A stretch of 64,000 nt of DNA from Pediococcus ethanolidurans (GTDB lineage: Bacteria > Bacillota > Bacilli > Lactobacillales > Lactobacillaceae): assembly GCF_001437405.1 (NCBI RefSeq), contig NZ_JQBY01000001.1, positions 62,001 to 126,000 of the forward strand, given 5' to 3'. Of the stretch, positions 35,542 to 44,437 are shown in pieces. The translations under genes and the position numbers were made by a program. Every line of letters starts with the position of its first letter. The first letter of the stretch is position 1. A model generated the notes under the pieces. That model had not been told where the DNA came from, did not search any database, and was given only the letters and a program-made list of their open reading frames with translations.

Positions 35542-35988
35542 TCATTTCATAAATATTTTTTCTAAATCTTCTTTTGAATCCGCTAACTCTAATTTCTCAC
35601 GTACATCATCATCCATTAAAGTTCCAGCTAATTCCGATAAAAGTTGCAAGTGTTCATTATCACCATCATCCGGAATGGCCAATAGAAAAACATATTCTAC
35701 CGGTTTATCGTCTAAGGCCTGCCATTCAACTGGCTTAGCTAGTTTCGCGATGGCAACTGCAGAGGATTTAACCACTTCAGATTTTCCATGTGGAATGGCA
35801 ATTCCTCCACCAATACCAGTAGTTCCTTCTGTTTCACGCTCGTTAACAGCTTCAATGTACCGTTCTTTATCTGTAATCACTCCGTTTTTTAAATATAAAT
35901 CAGCCAACTGATCTATAACTGCATCTCGATCACTGGCAATCAAATTAAATTTTACCAATTTCGGTTGAATAATCTTTGTAAGTGCCAT
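35542..35988 (-). CDS. PTS fructose-family EIIA component
   Basis: A 148-residue PTS_EIIA_2 domain with the active His in GIAIPHGKSEVVKSS (about residue 68) and the segment FLLAIPDDGDNEHLQLLS. The ATG at 35988 is chosen because AAGGAG lies ten bases upstream and the alternative upstream start overlaps the regulator. It lies four bases after the regulator stop, so all five genes from 37927 to 31449 form one operon. Confidence 0.9.
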   Translation of the reverse strand: MALTKIIQPKLVKFNLIASDRDAVIDQLADLYLKNGVITDKERYIEAVNERETEGTTGIGGGIAIPHGKSEVVKSSAVAIAKLAKPVEWQALDDKPVEYVFLLAIPDDGDNEHLQLLSELAGTLMDDDVREKLELADSKEDLEKIFMK

Positions 35989-35992
35989 TGCC

Positions 35993-37927
35993 TCAATTCT
36001 CCTTCTCAATTAATTTATTAAATAGTTCTGTATTTGTTGAACTATCAACTAACTTTTCTAGTGATCGACTATTACTAACCAGATCATAAAAATCATCAAA
36101 TACACTATCAATTTGTGGTTGCGTTAACTTTTTAGTCATTGCAATGAAAAAAACTATTGAAGTATTCTGGTTACCCCATTTTATTGGATGCGCCAATGAA
36201 CAAATTGCAATGACTGGTTTTTGAACAAAACTTGGATTAGCATGTGGTACTGCATAACTACCAAAGCTAGTGAAGGATAGTTGCTCTCGTTGAATCGCAC
36301 TTTCTGTGACGCCTTTTAGAGCAAAACCATGTTTTATCAATTTTTCACCAATAAATTGAATAACTTCTTGCCAACTGTTTAACTGTTTATTAGCAAAAGT
36401 CAATTCTGGATAAATTAGCTTCTTAAATTCTGAGTTTTTAGTTTTTTGTGCATGTTTGGATTGCTGAATCATATTTTTAATTGATTGAAGTTCTCCACTT
36501 TCTAATAGTGGTGAAACCACAACCGTTGGAATCCCACTTAACTGAATTTGAATTGTACTAATAACTAGATCAACATCTTGTAACGATTTTGTTTGTAGTT
36601 CTTGAATTGATAACACACCAACAATCTGCAACTCAGGAAATTCTTTTCTAACCTTTGCCGCCAGCAACTGCGCGGATCCTAGACCAGTACTGCAAACAAT
36701 AATCACTCGTAACCGGCTATGATTTGTTCGTTGCCTTTCCAAAAATGCCTCTAAGTAAAGTGCCAGATACGCAACTTCATCATCATTCATCTGAACCTGT
36801 TCATTTTTCTCGTAGTCTTTGGCAATTTTTAACGCTTCATCAAATGCCTGTGTATAATTGCGTTTAATAATACTTGTGTAAGGATTACTTATACTAGCAC
36901 CCACTTGTAATCGATTTAATGCCGATTCCAAATGTAACGTCAGCCCTGCCAACAATTCCTCATCCATTCCAAATTCTTTAAGTAAAAGTCTTAATCTATC
37001 CTTAACTGGCGATTGAGAACTTTTGAGTGTCAGATTAGTAACACCCGTAGTTGCCGAAATCAAATGTAACTGAATATAACCAAGTTCTTCTTTAGGTAAC
37101 GTAATATTTAACTGTTTCTGAATCATATTTGCCAAAATTATGGCTTTATCTCGTTCTTGGTTACCTAATTTTTTAAAGAACTGAAAACTTTTAGGAATTG
37201 CATTTCCATCCGTAACACGTTGAACTGCGATAGCTAAATGAATTACTAATGACTGAAAAGCATAATCTGACATTTTGACATTTTGTTGTTCAACAAATTG
37301 TGTGACAATTTTGACTAACTTACCGGTCATTTCACTGGATATCAATGAATCTTTTGTAATTTGTTGATAGCTCATAAAGTTCTCTGAGGGATTGTGATTT
37401 GCTACCCAATGATTATCCCAGAATGAATTTAAAGTTTTAAAAAGTATCTTACGTTTCTGTGGCTCACTACCAACTAAACGCACACCTTTTTTTTGATGTC
37501 TCTCAAGTTGAACACCTTGTGACTTAATTTGAGATTCTAATTGCTTTAAATTTCGCTCAATGGTTTTAGGACTTATAAATAATTCATCCGACAGTTGTTC
37601 AACTGTAAGAAAACTATTTGCTTTAAGTAATTGAGTTAGTATATACGTCACCCGTTCCTTATCATTGTCCGGCACCGAACGTTTTCTGGAAATCTTGTTT
37701 AACAACTCTTGAGGATTAGTTACATTTCCTTGTACTGTGATACCAATTCGCGGTTGTCGCTCAACCATGACATCATATTCCTGTAAAAATGGTTCAATAA
37801 CTTCTAGATCGTTGTACACGGTTTTCTCCGAAACACCTACCTTTTTGGCCAACTCACCTGCCGTAGTTCGACGAACATTCAATAAAATTTTAACGAGTGT
37901 TAATTGACGAGCATTTAAGTTAACCAT
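35993..37927 (-). CDS. PRD-containing transcriptional regulator (ManR/MtlR-like)
   Basis: A 644-residue activator. Two N-terminal HTH regions (about 5-60 and 85-140, EQLSDELFISPKTIERNLKQ), two PRDs (about 180-400, with SLVIHLAIAVQRV and LGYIQLHLIS), an EIIB-Gat-like domain with Cys in VIVCSTGLGSAQLLAA, and a C-terminal EIIA with His in YAVPHANPSF. Phosphorylation by PTS proteins should set its activity, with the downstream EIIA/EIIB as sensors. GGAGGTG lies before the ATG and a cre-like site lies 46 bases upstream. Confidence 0.9.
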   Translation of the reverse strand: MVNLNARQLTLVKILLNVRRTTAGELAKKVGVSEKTVYNDLEVIEPFLQEYDVMVERQPRIGITVQGNVTNPQELLNKISRKRSVPDNDKERVTYILTQLLKANSFLTVEQLSDELFISPKTIERNLKQLESQIKSQGVQLERHQKKGVRLVGSEPQKRKILFKTLNSFWDNHWVANHNPSENFMSYQQITKDSLISSEMTGKLVKIVTQFVEQQNVKMSDYAFQSLVIHLAIAVQRVTDGNAIPKSFQFFKKLGNQERDKAIILANMIQKQLNITLPKEELGYIQLHLISATTGVTNLTLKSSQSPVKDRLRLLLKEFGMDEELLAGLTLHLESALNRLQVGASISNPYTSIIKRNYTQAFDEALKIAKDYEKNEQVQMNDDEVAYLALYLEAFLERQRTNHSRLRVIIVCSTGLGSAQLLAAKVRKEFPELQIVGVLSIQELQTKSLQDVDLVISTIQIQLSGIPTVVVSPLLESGELQSIKNMIQQSKHAQKTKNSEFKKLIYPELTFANKQLNSWQEVIQFIGEKLIKHGFALKGVTESAIQREQLSFTSFGSYAVPHANPSFVQKPVIAICSLAHPIKWGNQNTSIVFFIAMTKKLTQPQIDSVFDDFYDLVSNSRSLEKLVDSSTNTELFNKLIEKEN

Positions 37928-37972
37928 TACTTCACCTCCATTTCATCCCTACAATTTTAGTATAAAGGATTA

Positions 37973-37987
37973 TTAAGCGCTTACAAC
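37973..37987 (-). promoter_or_regulatory. cre-like site of the mannosidase operon
   Basis: The minus strand reads TTGTAAGCGCTTAAT, one mismatch from the CcpA consensus, with a TAAGCGCTTA palindromic core, upstream of the regulator start at 37927. Confidence 0.55.
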
Positions 37988-38021
37988 GAATCGTATTACC
38001 AGATTAATGTGGAAATAGATA

Positions 38022-38061
38022 AAAAAACTGTCAAATAAGAATTACTTCCTTATTTGACGGC
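38022..38061 (-). terminator. Rho-independent terminator after the mgtC-family gene
   Basis: Twelve-base arms with one mismatch (38029-38040 and 38050-38061; CTGTCAAATAAG and its complement) and a nine-base loop are followed by seven T on the minus strand. Confidence 0.85.
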
Positions 38062-38069
38062 TTAATTTT

Positions 38070-38777
38070 CTATACACTGATTGTTTGAATCATTAATATA
38101 TTTTTATTCATTGAAATATCTTCAATAATTTCAGCATAACTTACTTTCTTCGGTAATTCGATCGTGTAAATATTCTTATATATAACAGAATCGTATTCTG
38201 ATTTAGAAGCACTAAAATTAACATCAGTTATTTTTATAGCTTTTTTTTCAAAATATTCTTGTATGAATTCTTTTGTTTCCTCTTTGTGTTGATATTTTAT
38301 CTCAATTTTCTTAAACGAATTAACACGTATAATTCGACTAATCAATGTTAATACTAAAATTACAGAGACAGCACTTATAAGTGCAATTTTATAATATCCC
38401 ATACCCACCGCTATTCCTAAACCAGCGGTTGCCCATAATGAAGCTGCCGTTGTCAGCCCTCTAATGCTATGATGAGTCACAATAATTGTTCCTGCTCCAA
38501 GAAAGCCGACACCACTAACAACTTGTGCTATAAGTCTTGCCTCATCAGCACGAATAACTCCTGAAAACTTCGGATACTGTTGTGCAGCAACGATTGCTTG
38601 AAATCCAATTTCTCGTTGAATCATTGCTATTATACATGCGCCCACACAAACAAGTATATGAGTCTTAATACCTGCTGGTCTATTTTTATGTTCTCTATCA
38701 TATCCAATCATTCCCGAAACAATTATACTCACTGCTAAACGAGCTATTATATCCACGTATCCAACAGTTGTCGTCAT
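38070..38777 (-). CDS. MgtC/SapB-family inner-membrane protein
   Basis: A 235-residue protein. The N-terminal membrane domain (about 1-145) has the MgtC signature GYDREHKNRPAGIKTHILVC, then VVSGVGFLGAGTIIV and GLTTAASLWATAGLGIAVG, including the conserved acidic and Arg residues. A soluble C-terminal domain of about 90 residues follows, ACT-like in size. MgtC proteins are tied to magnesium stress and ATP-synthase control in pathogens, but this group is broad. The ATG at 38777 begins one base after the IID stop, with GGAG nine bases upstream, so it is translated as part of the sigma-54 PTS operon. No riboswitch leader is seen. The reason for this partnership is unknown. Confidence 0.85.
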   Translation of the reverse strand: MTTTVGYVDIIARLAVSIIVSGMIGYDREHKNRPAGIKTHILVCVGACIIAMIQREIGFQAIVAAQQYPKFSGVIRADEARLIAQVVSGVGFLGAGTIIVTHHSIRGLTTAASLWATAGLGIAVGMGYYKIALISAVSVILVLTLISRIIRVNSFKKIEIKYQHKEETKEFIQEYFEKKAIKITDVNFSASKSEYDSVIYKNIYTIELPKKVSYAEIIEDISMNKNILMIQTISV

Positions 38778-38778
38778 T

Positions 38779-39603
38779 TTAAACAACTCCAAGAAGTCCT
38801 AAAGTAATTGCTAATACTAGTACGCCTAATAACACCCAGTTAACGTTAACTTTTTTGCTCAATAACCAATAGCATCCAAGTGTTACTAAAAGTGGAATTA
38901 ACCCTTTAAACAGCTGATCCATATATGTCTGAATTAAGATTGGTTTACCATCTGAAATAGGAATGGAAAGTTTTGATTTAAAAATAACCATACTTGCCGT
39001 CATACTACCAATCATTAACAAACCAAGTGTGCTAGCTGCCTTAGTCAAGAGTTTCATACTGCCGCTCTCGTAAATATTTTCAATAAATGTTGATCCTAAC
39101 GTAAAACCCATATACGTCAAATAATATCTAGTTAAGATTGAAGGAACATTGTAAATTATCAAAAATAGAATAGGGCCAAGAATTGATCCCTGTGCAGCTA
39201 AGCTGATACCGACACCCGCTGCAATTACACGTAGAACACCCCAAAAAATTGAATCTCCAATCCCTGATAATGGTCCCATTAAAGAAGTTTTTAAAGCAAC
39301 AATTGAATCAGGATCGAAATCTTTTTCTTCACTATTCTTTTTTTCCATTGATGCAACAAGTCCCATAACAAATGTACCCACATTTTGCGTTATGTTATAC
39401 CATGTCGTATGTCGAGACAATGCTTCAGCCTGATCTTCTGGATTTTTATAATACCTTCTAATTGCAGGCATTATCGAATAAATAAAACCAGGAGCATGTG
39501 CCATTGAAGCACCCGCACGACTTCCAAAAACTGTAAATGAACGCCAAAATATAGAGTTTAACATTTTTTTATCTTCTTTTGATACATCTTTAGTTAATTT
39601 CAT
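38779..39603 (-). CDS. PTS mannose-family IID component (second LevR system)
   Basis: A 274-residue IID with the N-terminal signature SIFWRSFTVFGSRAGASMAH, GIGDSIFWGVLRVIAAGVG in the middle and a C-terminal membrane anchor. The usual QGAFNYE is replaced by FGSRAGA, marking it as a different subfamily from the IIDs at 1682 and 45518. The ATG overlaps the IIC stop (ATGA). Confidence 0.92.
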   Translation of the reverse strand: MKLTKDVSKEDKKMLNSIFWRSFTVFGSRAGASMAHAPGFIYSIMPAIRRYYKNPEDQAEALSRHTTWYNITQNVGTFVMGLVASMEKKNSEEKDFDPDSIVALKTSLMGPLSGIGDSIFWGVLRVIAAGVGISLAAQGSILGPILFLIIYNVPSILTRYYLTYMGFTLGSTFIENIYESGSMKLLTKAASTLGLLMIGSMTASMVIFKSKLSIPISDGKPILIQTYMDQLFKGLIPLLVTLGCYWLLSKKVNVNWVLLGVLVLAITLGLLGVV

Positions 39604-40427
39604 TCGAAGAAATCCTCCTCTTCTTTATCTTCTGAGTTAGCTAACGAATCTTCTGTATTAACTACGCTTACTTTCTTCTGATTATTTTCAATTTGCAAAA
39701 GCTGTCTATCTCTATAGGCATTCAATATCACAATAATTACGCCAATAACCGCTACAGCTATTGAAGGGAGGTTCAAATATGCCACCATAACAAATCCCAA
39801 AAAATAATATGGAGATAATTCTTTACTCCACAACATTCTCATAAGAATAGCAAATCCAACTGCTGGTAGAAGTCCACCGGTTGCAGATAATCCGGCCATT
39901 AAATTATCAGGTATTTCTTTAATTAATGCTTGTACTGGTTGCGCTCCTTCAAGTACGCCAAAGAAGGTTACTAGAGAAAATATAAAATAATTTAAGAACC
40001 ACATAAAGAAATGTGTGAAAGTTAATCCTTTTTGATTATTTTCTCTGGCCTGTTTATTGATAATAGGAACAAAGATATTCATCACAACATTCTTTAAAAA
40101 CATGGAAATAAACGCTGCAAACACACCAATTGGAACCGCCAACGCTAGAGCTGCCTTTTGATTAACATTCATAATTATCGAAAAAGTTGTTGCAAGAACC
40201 GTTGCGGTAACAGGTTCTGCAGAAAGTGCACCTCCAATATCGACAGCGCCCATAAAGATTGCTTCAAGAGAGGCACCCATAATAATACCAGTATGTAGAT
40301 CGCCCATTATGAAACCAGTAACCATACCCACAACTAATGGTCGCTCAATCATCGTTTGACCAAAAAGCCAATTGCCACCATAACAAATAAATACTGTTAA
40401 TGCAGCTAGCAATGCCACTTTTAACAT
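39600..40427 (-). CDS. PTS mannose-family IIC component (second LevR system)
   Basis: A 275-residue membrane protein: FGQTMIERPLVVGMVTGFIMGDLHTGIIMGASLEAIFMG in successive conserved blocks, then GGALSAEPVTATVLAT in place of the more common GASTPPD motif. The charged tail (NKEEEDF-like SEDKEEEDFFE) is cytoplasmic. GGAGG lies before the ATG. It forms the channel with IID. Confidence 0.92.
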   Translation of the reverse strand: MLKVALLAALTVFICYGGNWLFGQTMIERPLVVGMVTGFIMGDLHTGIIMGASLEAIFMGAVDIGGALSAEPVTATVLATTFSIIMNVNQKAALALAVPIGVFAAFISMFLKNVVMNIFVPIINKQARENNQKGLTFTHFFMWFLNYFIFSLVTFFGVLEGAQPVQALIKEIPDNLMAGLSATGGLLPAVGFAILMRMLWSKELSPYYFLGFVMVAYLNLPSIAVAVIGVIIVILNAYRDRQLLQIENNQKKVSVVNTEDSLANSEDKEEEDFFE

Positions 40428-40450
40428 TTCTATTCCTCCAATCTAATTAA

Positions 40451-40939
40451 CTACTTGAGTAAACTGCTAATAGATACTTTATTGTTACTTGGAATGACCT
40501 GCGTAAACGTAGGTTTCCCAACTTTTACTAATTCCTCTAAAGCCTTTTTTTCAGATGGTGAAACCATAATTGTATTAGTAAGTTTCTCTGGTTCTCCTTC
40601 TGACTTATCTGCAAATCGACCTACGTTTGCAACATTAATGCCTAAAATATTGTCTACATTCTGTGCAATTTTCAAGGCATCCTTTATATTATTTGTTAGA
40701 GCAAACATTCTCATATCCTTTCCTTTAGGATTGTTAAAGACTTTAATTGATTCATCAACTGATCGAATTAGTAATTTTTTGCCTGTTGGTGTAGCCATTT
40801 TTAACGTCATTTGCACCGGTGCACTTGTTGAGGCATTATCATTCGCAACAACTATTCCTGGTGTATTTAATTCTTTCGTCCAAACAAGTGCTACTTGTCC
40901 GTGAATTAGACGATCATCGACTCTTAACTGTACAATCAT
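40451..40939 (-). CDS. PTS mannose-family IIB component (second LevR system)
   Basis: A 162-residue IIB with the active His in LRVDDRLIHGQVALVW (His15) and the usual VVANDNAS segment. It lies 12 bases after IIA and 23 before IIC. No metabolic enzyme is encoded in this operon, so the imported sugar phosphate may enter glycolysis directly (as glucose or mannose would) or be processed elsewhere. Confidence 0.92.
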   Translation of the reverse strand: MIVQLRVDDRLIHGQVALVWTKELNTPGIVVANDNASTSAPVQMTLKMATPTGKKLLIRSVDESIKVFNNPKGKDMRMFALTNNIKDALKIAQNVDNILGINVANVGRFADKSEGEPEKLTNTIMVSPSEKKALEELVKVGKPTFTQVIPSNNKVSISSLLK

Positions 40940-40951
40940 TTTTATCTCTCC

Positions 40952-41383
40952 TTAATTAAAAAAATCACTATTTGATTCTTCACTTTTATCTGTATTATCT
41001 GGAATTTGCCAATCAATTACTTCAAGTTTGCTTTCTGCAACAATTTTGTCTACTAGGTTGCGATCTACAGGATCTTTATTAAGAACAAAAGACATGACTA
41101 ATGGCAAATTTACTCCCGTAATCACAAATACATTTTTATTTTCTTGTCCTAATAATCTCTGCACAACTCGCTGATTTACACTTCCTCCTTTTATATCAGT
41201 TAAGATAACTCCTGGTTCGTGTTTCAATTGTTTGATAAAATAATCTATTTGATCCGTATAATCAGTATCATCAATATACGCATCGATTACTGATAATTTT
41301 TCTCCCAAACCAGACAGCAATTCAATCGAGCTTTTCAATCCACTTGCCAACTTTCCATGTGATGCTACAAGTATTCTATTCAT
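40952..41383 (-). CDS. PTS mannose-family IIA component (second LevR system)
   Basis: A 143-residue EIIA-Man with the active His in ILVASHGKLASGLKSS (about residue 9) and the motif TDIKGGSVNQRVV, where the common DLFGGSAAN is altered. It is the first gene behind the sigma-54 promoter at 41413-41428. Confidence 0.9.
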   Translation of the reverse strand: MNRILVASHGKLASGLKSSIELLSGLGEKLSVIDAYIDDTDYTDQIDYFIKQLKHEPGVILTDIKGGSVNQRVVQRLLGQENKNVFVITGVNLPLVMSFVLNKDPVDRNLVDKIVAESKLEVIDWQIPDNTDKSEESNSDFFN

Positions 41384-41412
41384 CCTTAACTCATCCCTTC
41401 TGTCTTTTATAA

Positions 41413-41428
41413 AGCAAATTCCGTGCCA
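41413..41428 (-). promoter_or_regulatory. Sigma-54 (-24/-12) promoter of the second mannose-family PTS operon
   Basis: The minus strand reads TGGCAC, five bases, TTGCT, an exact consensus match, about 30 bases upstream of the IIA start. It directly follows the terminator of the levR-like gene. Confidence 0.88.
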
Positions 41429-41431
41429 AAT

Positions 41432-41458
41432 AAAAAAAGCCCATGAATTTAGGCTTTT
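41432..41458 (-). terminator. Rho-independent terminator after the second levR-like gene
   Basis: AAAAGCC and GGCTTTT arms (41452-41458 and 41435-41441) around an eleven-base loop, with the T-run continuing on the minus strand to 41431. It ends three bases before the -24 element. Confidence 0.75.
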
Positions 41459-41489
41459 GAATACTAATGTTTAATTATTTAATTTGTGT

Positions 41490-44030
41490 TCAATCTTTTT
41501 TAATATAGAGTTTAAAGATCTCAAATAATAGAGATATTTCGTAATCATCAATAACGACATTATACTTAAGAGCTATCGGCTTAAAAATATCTTTTGTAAC
41601 TTTATAAAATTCCTTTGCCTCTGCAGAAAGTGGAACATTGTCTATAGATAATCGTGTTCTATTTGACATTAATCGTTCGATCATTAATGCAATATGCATA
41701 TAAAGATTCAGTTTGATTTTTCCATCCAAATTAAATTCATAATAATTTTCATACTTAAAAATAATTGTTTCAACATCATTCATAATGATGTTAGGATTCA
41801 GAAACATTAGTCTCTCGGCAATTCCCTCTAACGAAAAGAATCTTAATAATTCTTCATCAAGACTATAAAGTTGTTTCTTTGACAAGTATTTATTCATAAC
41901 TCTGTGAATAAAGTCCTTACCACTTTGATCCAAAATGTCATAAACATTGAGATTAGGAATTGCAAATTTCTTAGGCAATGAAGAAGTTGTTAATATAAAA
42001 ATAGTATTAGCAAAATAATTTTCCTCATTTCCTGCAATCAGTTCTTTCAAGTCTTTATACTCTAAAACATTTAATTCAATTTTTTCAGGCATAAATGGTT
42101 CCATGATATCTTTTATTTTTTCTGAAATACCCAATCCTGACATACAAGATATAATAATATTTTTCTTCTGTGAAAAGCCACTGTAGTATTGACTTTCAAT
42201 AGTATAGTTTTCTTTTGCATATTTTGATATTTCTTTAAAGTCTTGATGGCTTTGTACTTTAAGTGCAACATCTAATGCCGTTGCGGTCGTCAAATTATTA
42301 ATAACCAACAAATCACTATCTAATTCTCCAGAAATCATATTATACAGCTGACTTAACGAGCCCATGTCAATCATTAAAATGAAACCTGTCATACGTTGAA
42401 ATTCCGTAATTAACTTAAGCGTGCTCTCTACTATTTTATTAATAGATATATCAATAGGCATATCTATTGCATCAACTAAATAATTACCTCCTAGTTGATT
42501 TACCACCGCCTGAATACTACTGGCTGTTTGACTACCATGTGAAATCAGTAAAATTTGAAGTCCGATATTCTCATCTGTTTGATCAGAGATCATTATTGCC
42601 AAAATGATAGTCAAACTTAATTGTGCGGCTTGATTATCAGGTTGCAGACTTTTAGTCGCATATTTTGCAATGTGCATTGTTCGTGGACACTTTGTTCTTA
42701 AAATCTCTTGCCATTTCTTCAAAGTTTCGGTATCTAAAATCACATTTTTTAAAGTCATGAAAGCAAGAAGAACGCTGAAATATTTTTGAATTTTTATGCC
42801 AAATTTTTGATGTAAATTTTTCTCTAGAATTGCTTTTGTTTCCGCATAAATTATTGGATCTAGTAGATCACACGTAATGTTTTTTTGAACACATTCCATT
42901 AAATTATTACGTGCAGTATCAATCTCATCACTTTTCTTTATAGCTTTATCAACTAAAAAGGAAAAAGAATTTAGCAGTTCAATATTATTCAGAAAATTAG
43001 CGTTAACATCAATTTGAATGGTATGTGTTTTTTGTGGCCCAATTTCTATTTTTTTAATGTTCTGTGCAATTTGACTATAAGAAATCGCACACATCATTCT
43101 AATTTCATTTTTTATTTTTCCAACGTTTCCCTCGAAATCCTTGTTCAAAAACCATTTCCAGGTTGCCTCATCAATACTTATTGACTTATTTAATCGCCTA
43201 GCTTCAGCTAAGAATAAGTATTCTAATAATTCATTTCTTTCAATTAAAGGTCGCTCCGAATATTTTAACAGCCTTACATGTACTGGCACTCTTCTCATAA
43301 AAGTTGTCAGTAACGTATTATCGGTATTTTCTGTAGTTGCAAAAATTAAACGAACCTCAGAATGTTCTAAAACTGTGTTCTCACCTACAGGATAAAAATT
43401 ACCGGTATCCAAAAATTGAAATAACTTTTCCTGATTTTCTCCAGAAAGTCTATGCACCTCATCTAGAAATAAAATGCCGCCATTAGCATTCTTTAAAAAG
43501 CCATCATAATCAGACACTGCTCCGGTAAACGCACCTTTTTTATAGCCAAAAAGAACCGACGATAGTAATTCAGGATTATTTGCATAGTCAGCACAATTCA
43601 AAGTTAAAAATTTAGCAGAATCACTAATAATATGCGTATTTTTAGTGTATTCATAGATATTCTCTGCTAAATAGCTTTTCCCCGTTCCACTTGGTCCAGT
43701 TATTAAAATATTCAAACCTTTTGGTGGATACTTCACAGCTGCTATACAGTTTGCAAGTATATCTTTTTGACTGCCGTATTTGCCAATGTAATTATCAAAA
43801 TAATCAATATTATTATCTGACTCACCAGTAACTTCAGAAAAATACCATTCAACCGGTCTGTTCTTTGTCTTTTGTACCAATTCAGCTTTAAATAATTTAT
43901 TTAGATAATTACTACACACAGATCTCGAAAGACCTGTTGCCTCAGCGAAATCAGAGGTTGTTATTCTTTCCTTGTTCTGCTTTTCTAAAGTTTCATGTAG
44001 CTTTGAAATAATTCTTTTTTCTATATTCAT
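41490..44030 (-). CDS. levR: LevR-family sigma-54-dependent activator (second copy)
   Basis: An 846-residue paralogue of the regulator at 4273-6972. N-terminal HTH (about 25-50), AAA+ domain with Walker A GPSGTGKS (112-119), GAFTGA (166-171) and GGILFLDEVHRL, an internal PRD, an EIIA-Man-like His motif ISHGSQTASS, a segment with SCMSGLGISEKI, and a C-terminal PRD with LYMHIALMIERL. It should drive the promoter at 41413-41428. The ATG at 44030 has GGGGAG eight bases upstream; an in-frame start 39 bases earlier does not. Confidence 0.92.
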   Translation of the reverse strand: MNIEKRIISKLHETLEKQNKERITTSDFAEATGLSRSVCSNYLNKLFKAELVQKTKNRPVEWYFSEVTGESDNNIDYFDNYIGKYGSQKDILANCIAAVKYPPKGLNILITGPSGTGKSYLAENIYEYTKNTHIISDSAKFLTLNCADYANNPELLSSVLFGYKKGAFTGAVSDYDGFLKNANGGILFLDEVHRLSGENQEKLFQFLDTGNFYPVGENTVLEHSEVRLIFATTENTDNTLLTTFMRRVPVHVRLLKYSERPLIERNELLEYLFLAEARRLNKSISIDEATWKWFLNKDFEGNVGKIKNEIRMMCAISYSQIAQNIKKIEIGPQKTHTIQIDVNANFLNNIELLNSFSFLVDKAIKKSDEIDTARNNLMECVQKNITCDLLDPIIYAETKAILEKNLHQKFGIKIQKYFSVLLAFMTLKNVILDTETLKKWQEILRTKCPRTMHIAKYATKSLQPDNQAAQLSLTIILAIMISDQTDENIGLQILLISHGSQTASSIQAVVNQLGGNYLVDAIDMPIDISINKIVESTLKLITEFQRMTGFILMIDMGSLSQLYNMISGELDSDLLVINNLTTATALDVALKVQSHQDFKEISKYAKENYTIESQYYSGFSQKKNIIISCMSGLGISEKIKDIMEPFMPEKIELNVLEYKDLKELIAGNEENYFANTIFILTTSSLPKKFAIPNLNVYDILDQSGKDFIHRVMNKYLSKKQLYSLDEELLRFFSLEGIAERLMFLNPNIIMNDVETIIFKYENYYEFNLDGKIKLNLYMHIALMIERLMSNRTRLSIDNVPLSAEAKEFYKVTKDIFKPIALKYNVVIDDYEISLLFEIFKLYIKKD

Positions 44031-44226
44031 TTTGCTCCCCCTGTTTATTAAGCCATTTTGAATCAGCATTCCTTAAATACTTATTAAAGCATAACAAAAT
44101 TGTTTTAAACACTCAATTCCAAATTTAAACACAAGAAGAACATGTGAGAATAACGATTATTTACGTTCTTATTTTTCGAAGAATTCAAAAACATAAACTA
44201 TAATACGGTATTCGATCAAAATGTTG

Positions 44227-44280
44227 ATAAATAGCCAACCTTCACCCAAAAATGCAGTGAAAGTTGACTATTTATTTTTA
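44227..44280 (+). terminator. Strong hairpin with T-tail in the gap between levR-like and SIS genes
   Basis: Nineteen-base arms (44227-44245 and 44257-44275) pair fully on the plus strand with two G-U pairs around an eleven-base loop, then ATTTTTA. No plus-strand gene lies upstream, so it may act from the minus side behind the SIS operon, or belong to a small RNA. The rest of the 44031-44437 gap is AT-rich and shows nothing recognisable. Confidence 0.55.
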
Positions 44281-44437
44281 CTATCAAATTTAGCGCTGTA
44301 CGATTCAACACTTACGTTAATTTTTTACACTTTGTAAAAATTTTTACATTAATAAATTTATAATCCAGTTCTAAATTAACTAATTCATTTTAAAGATCTT
44401 TTCAGTTTCAGGATAATTCAGAAGCTTTTCAATTCTA

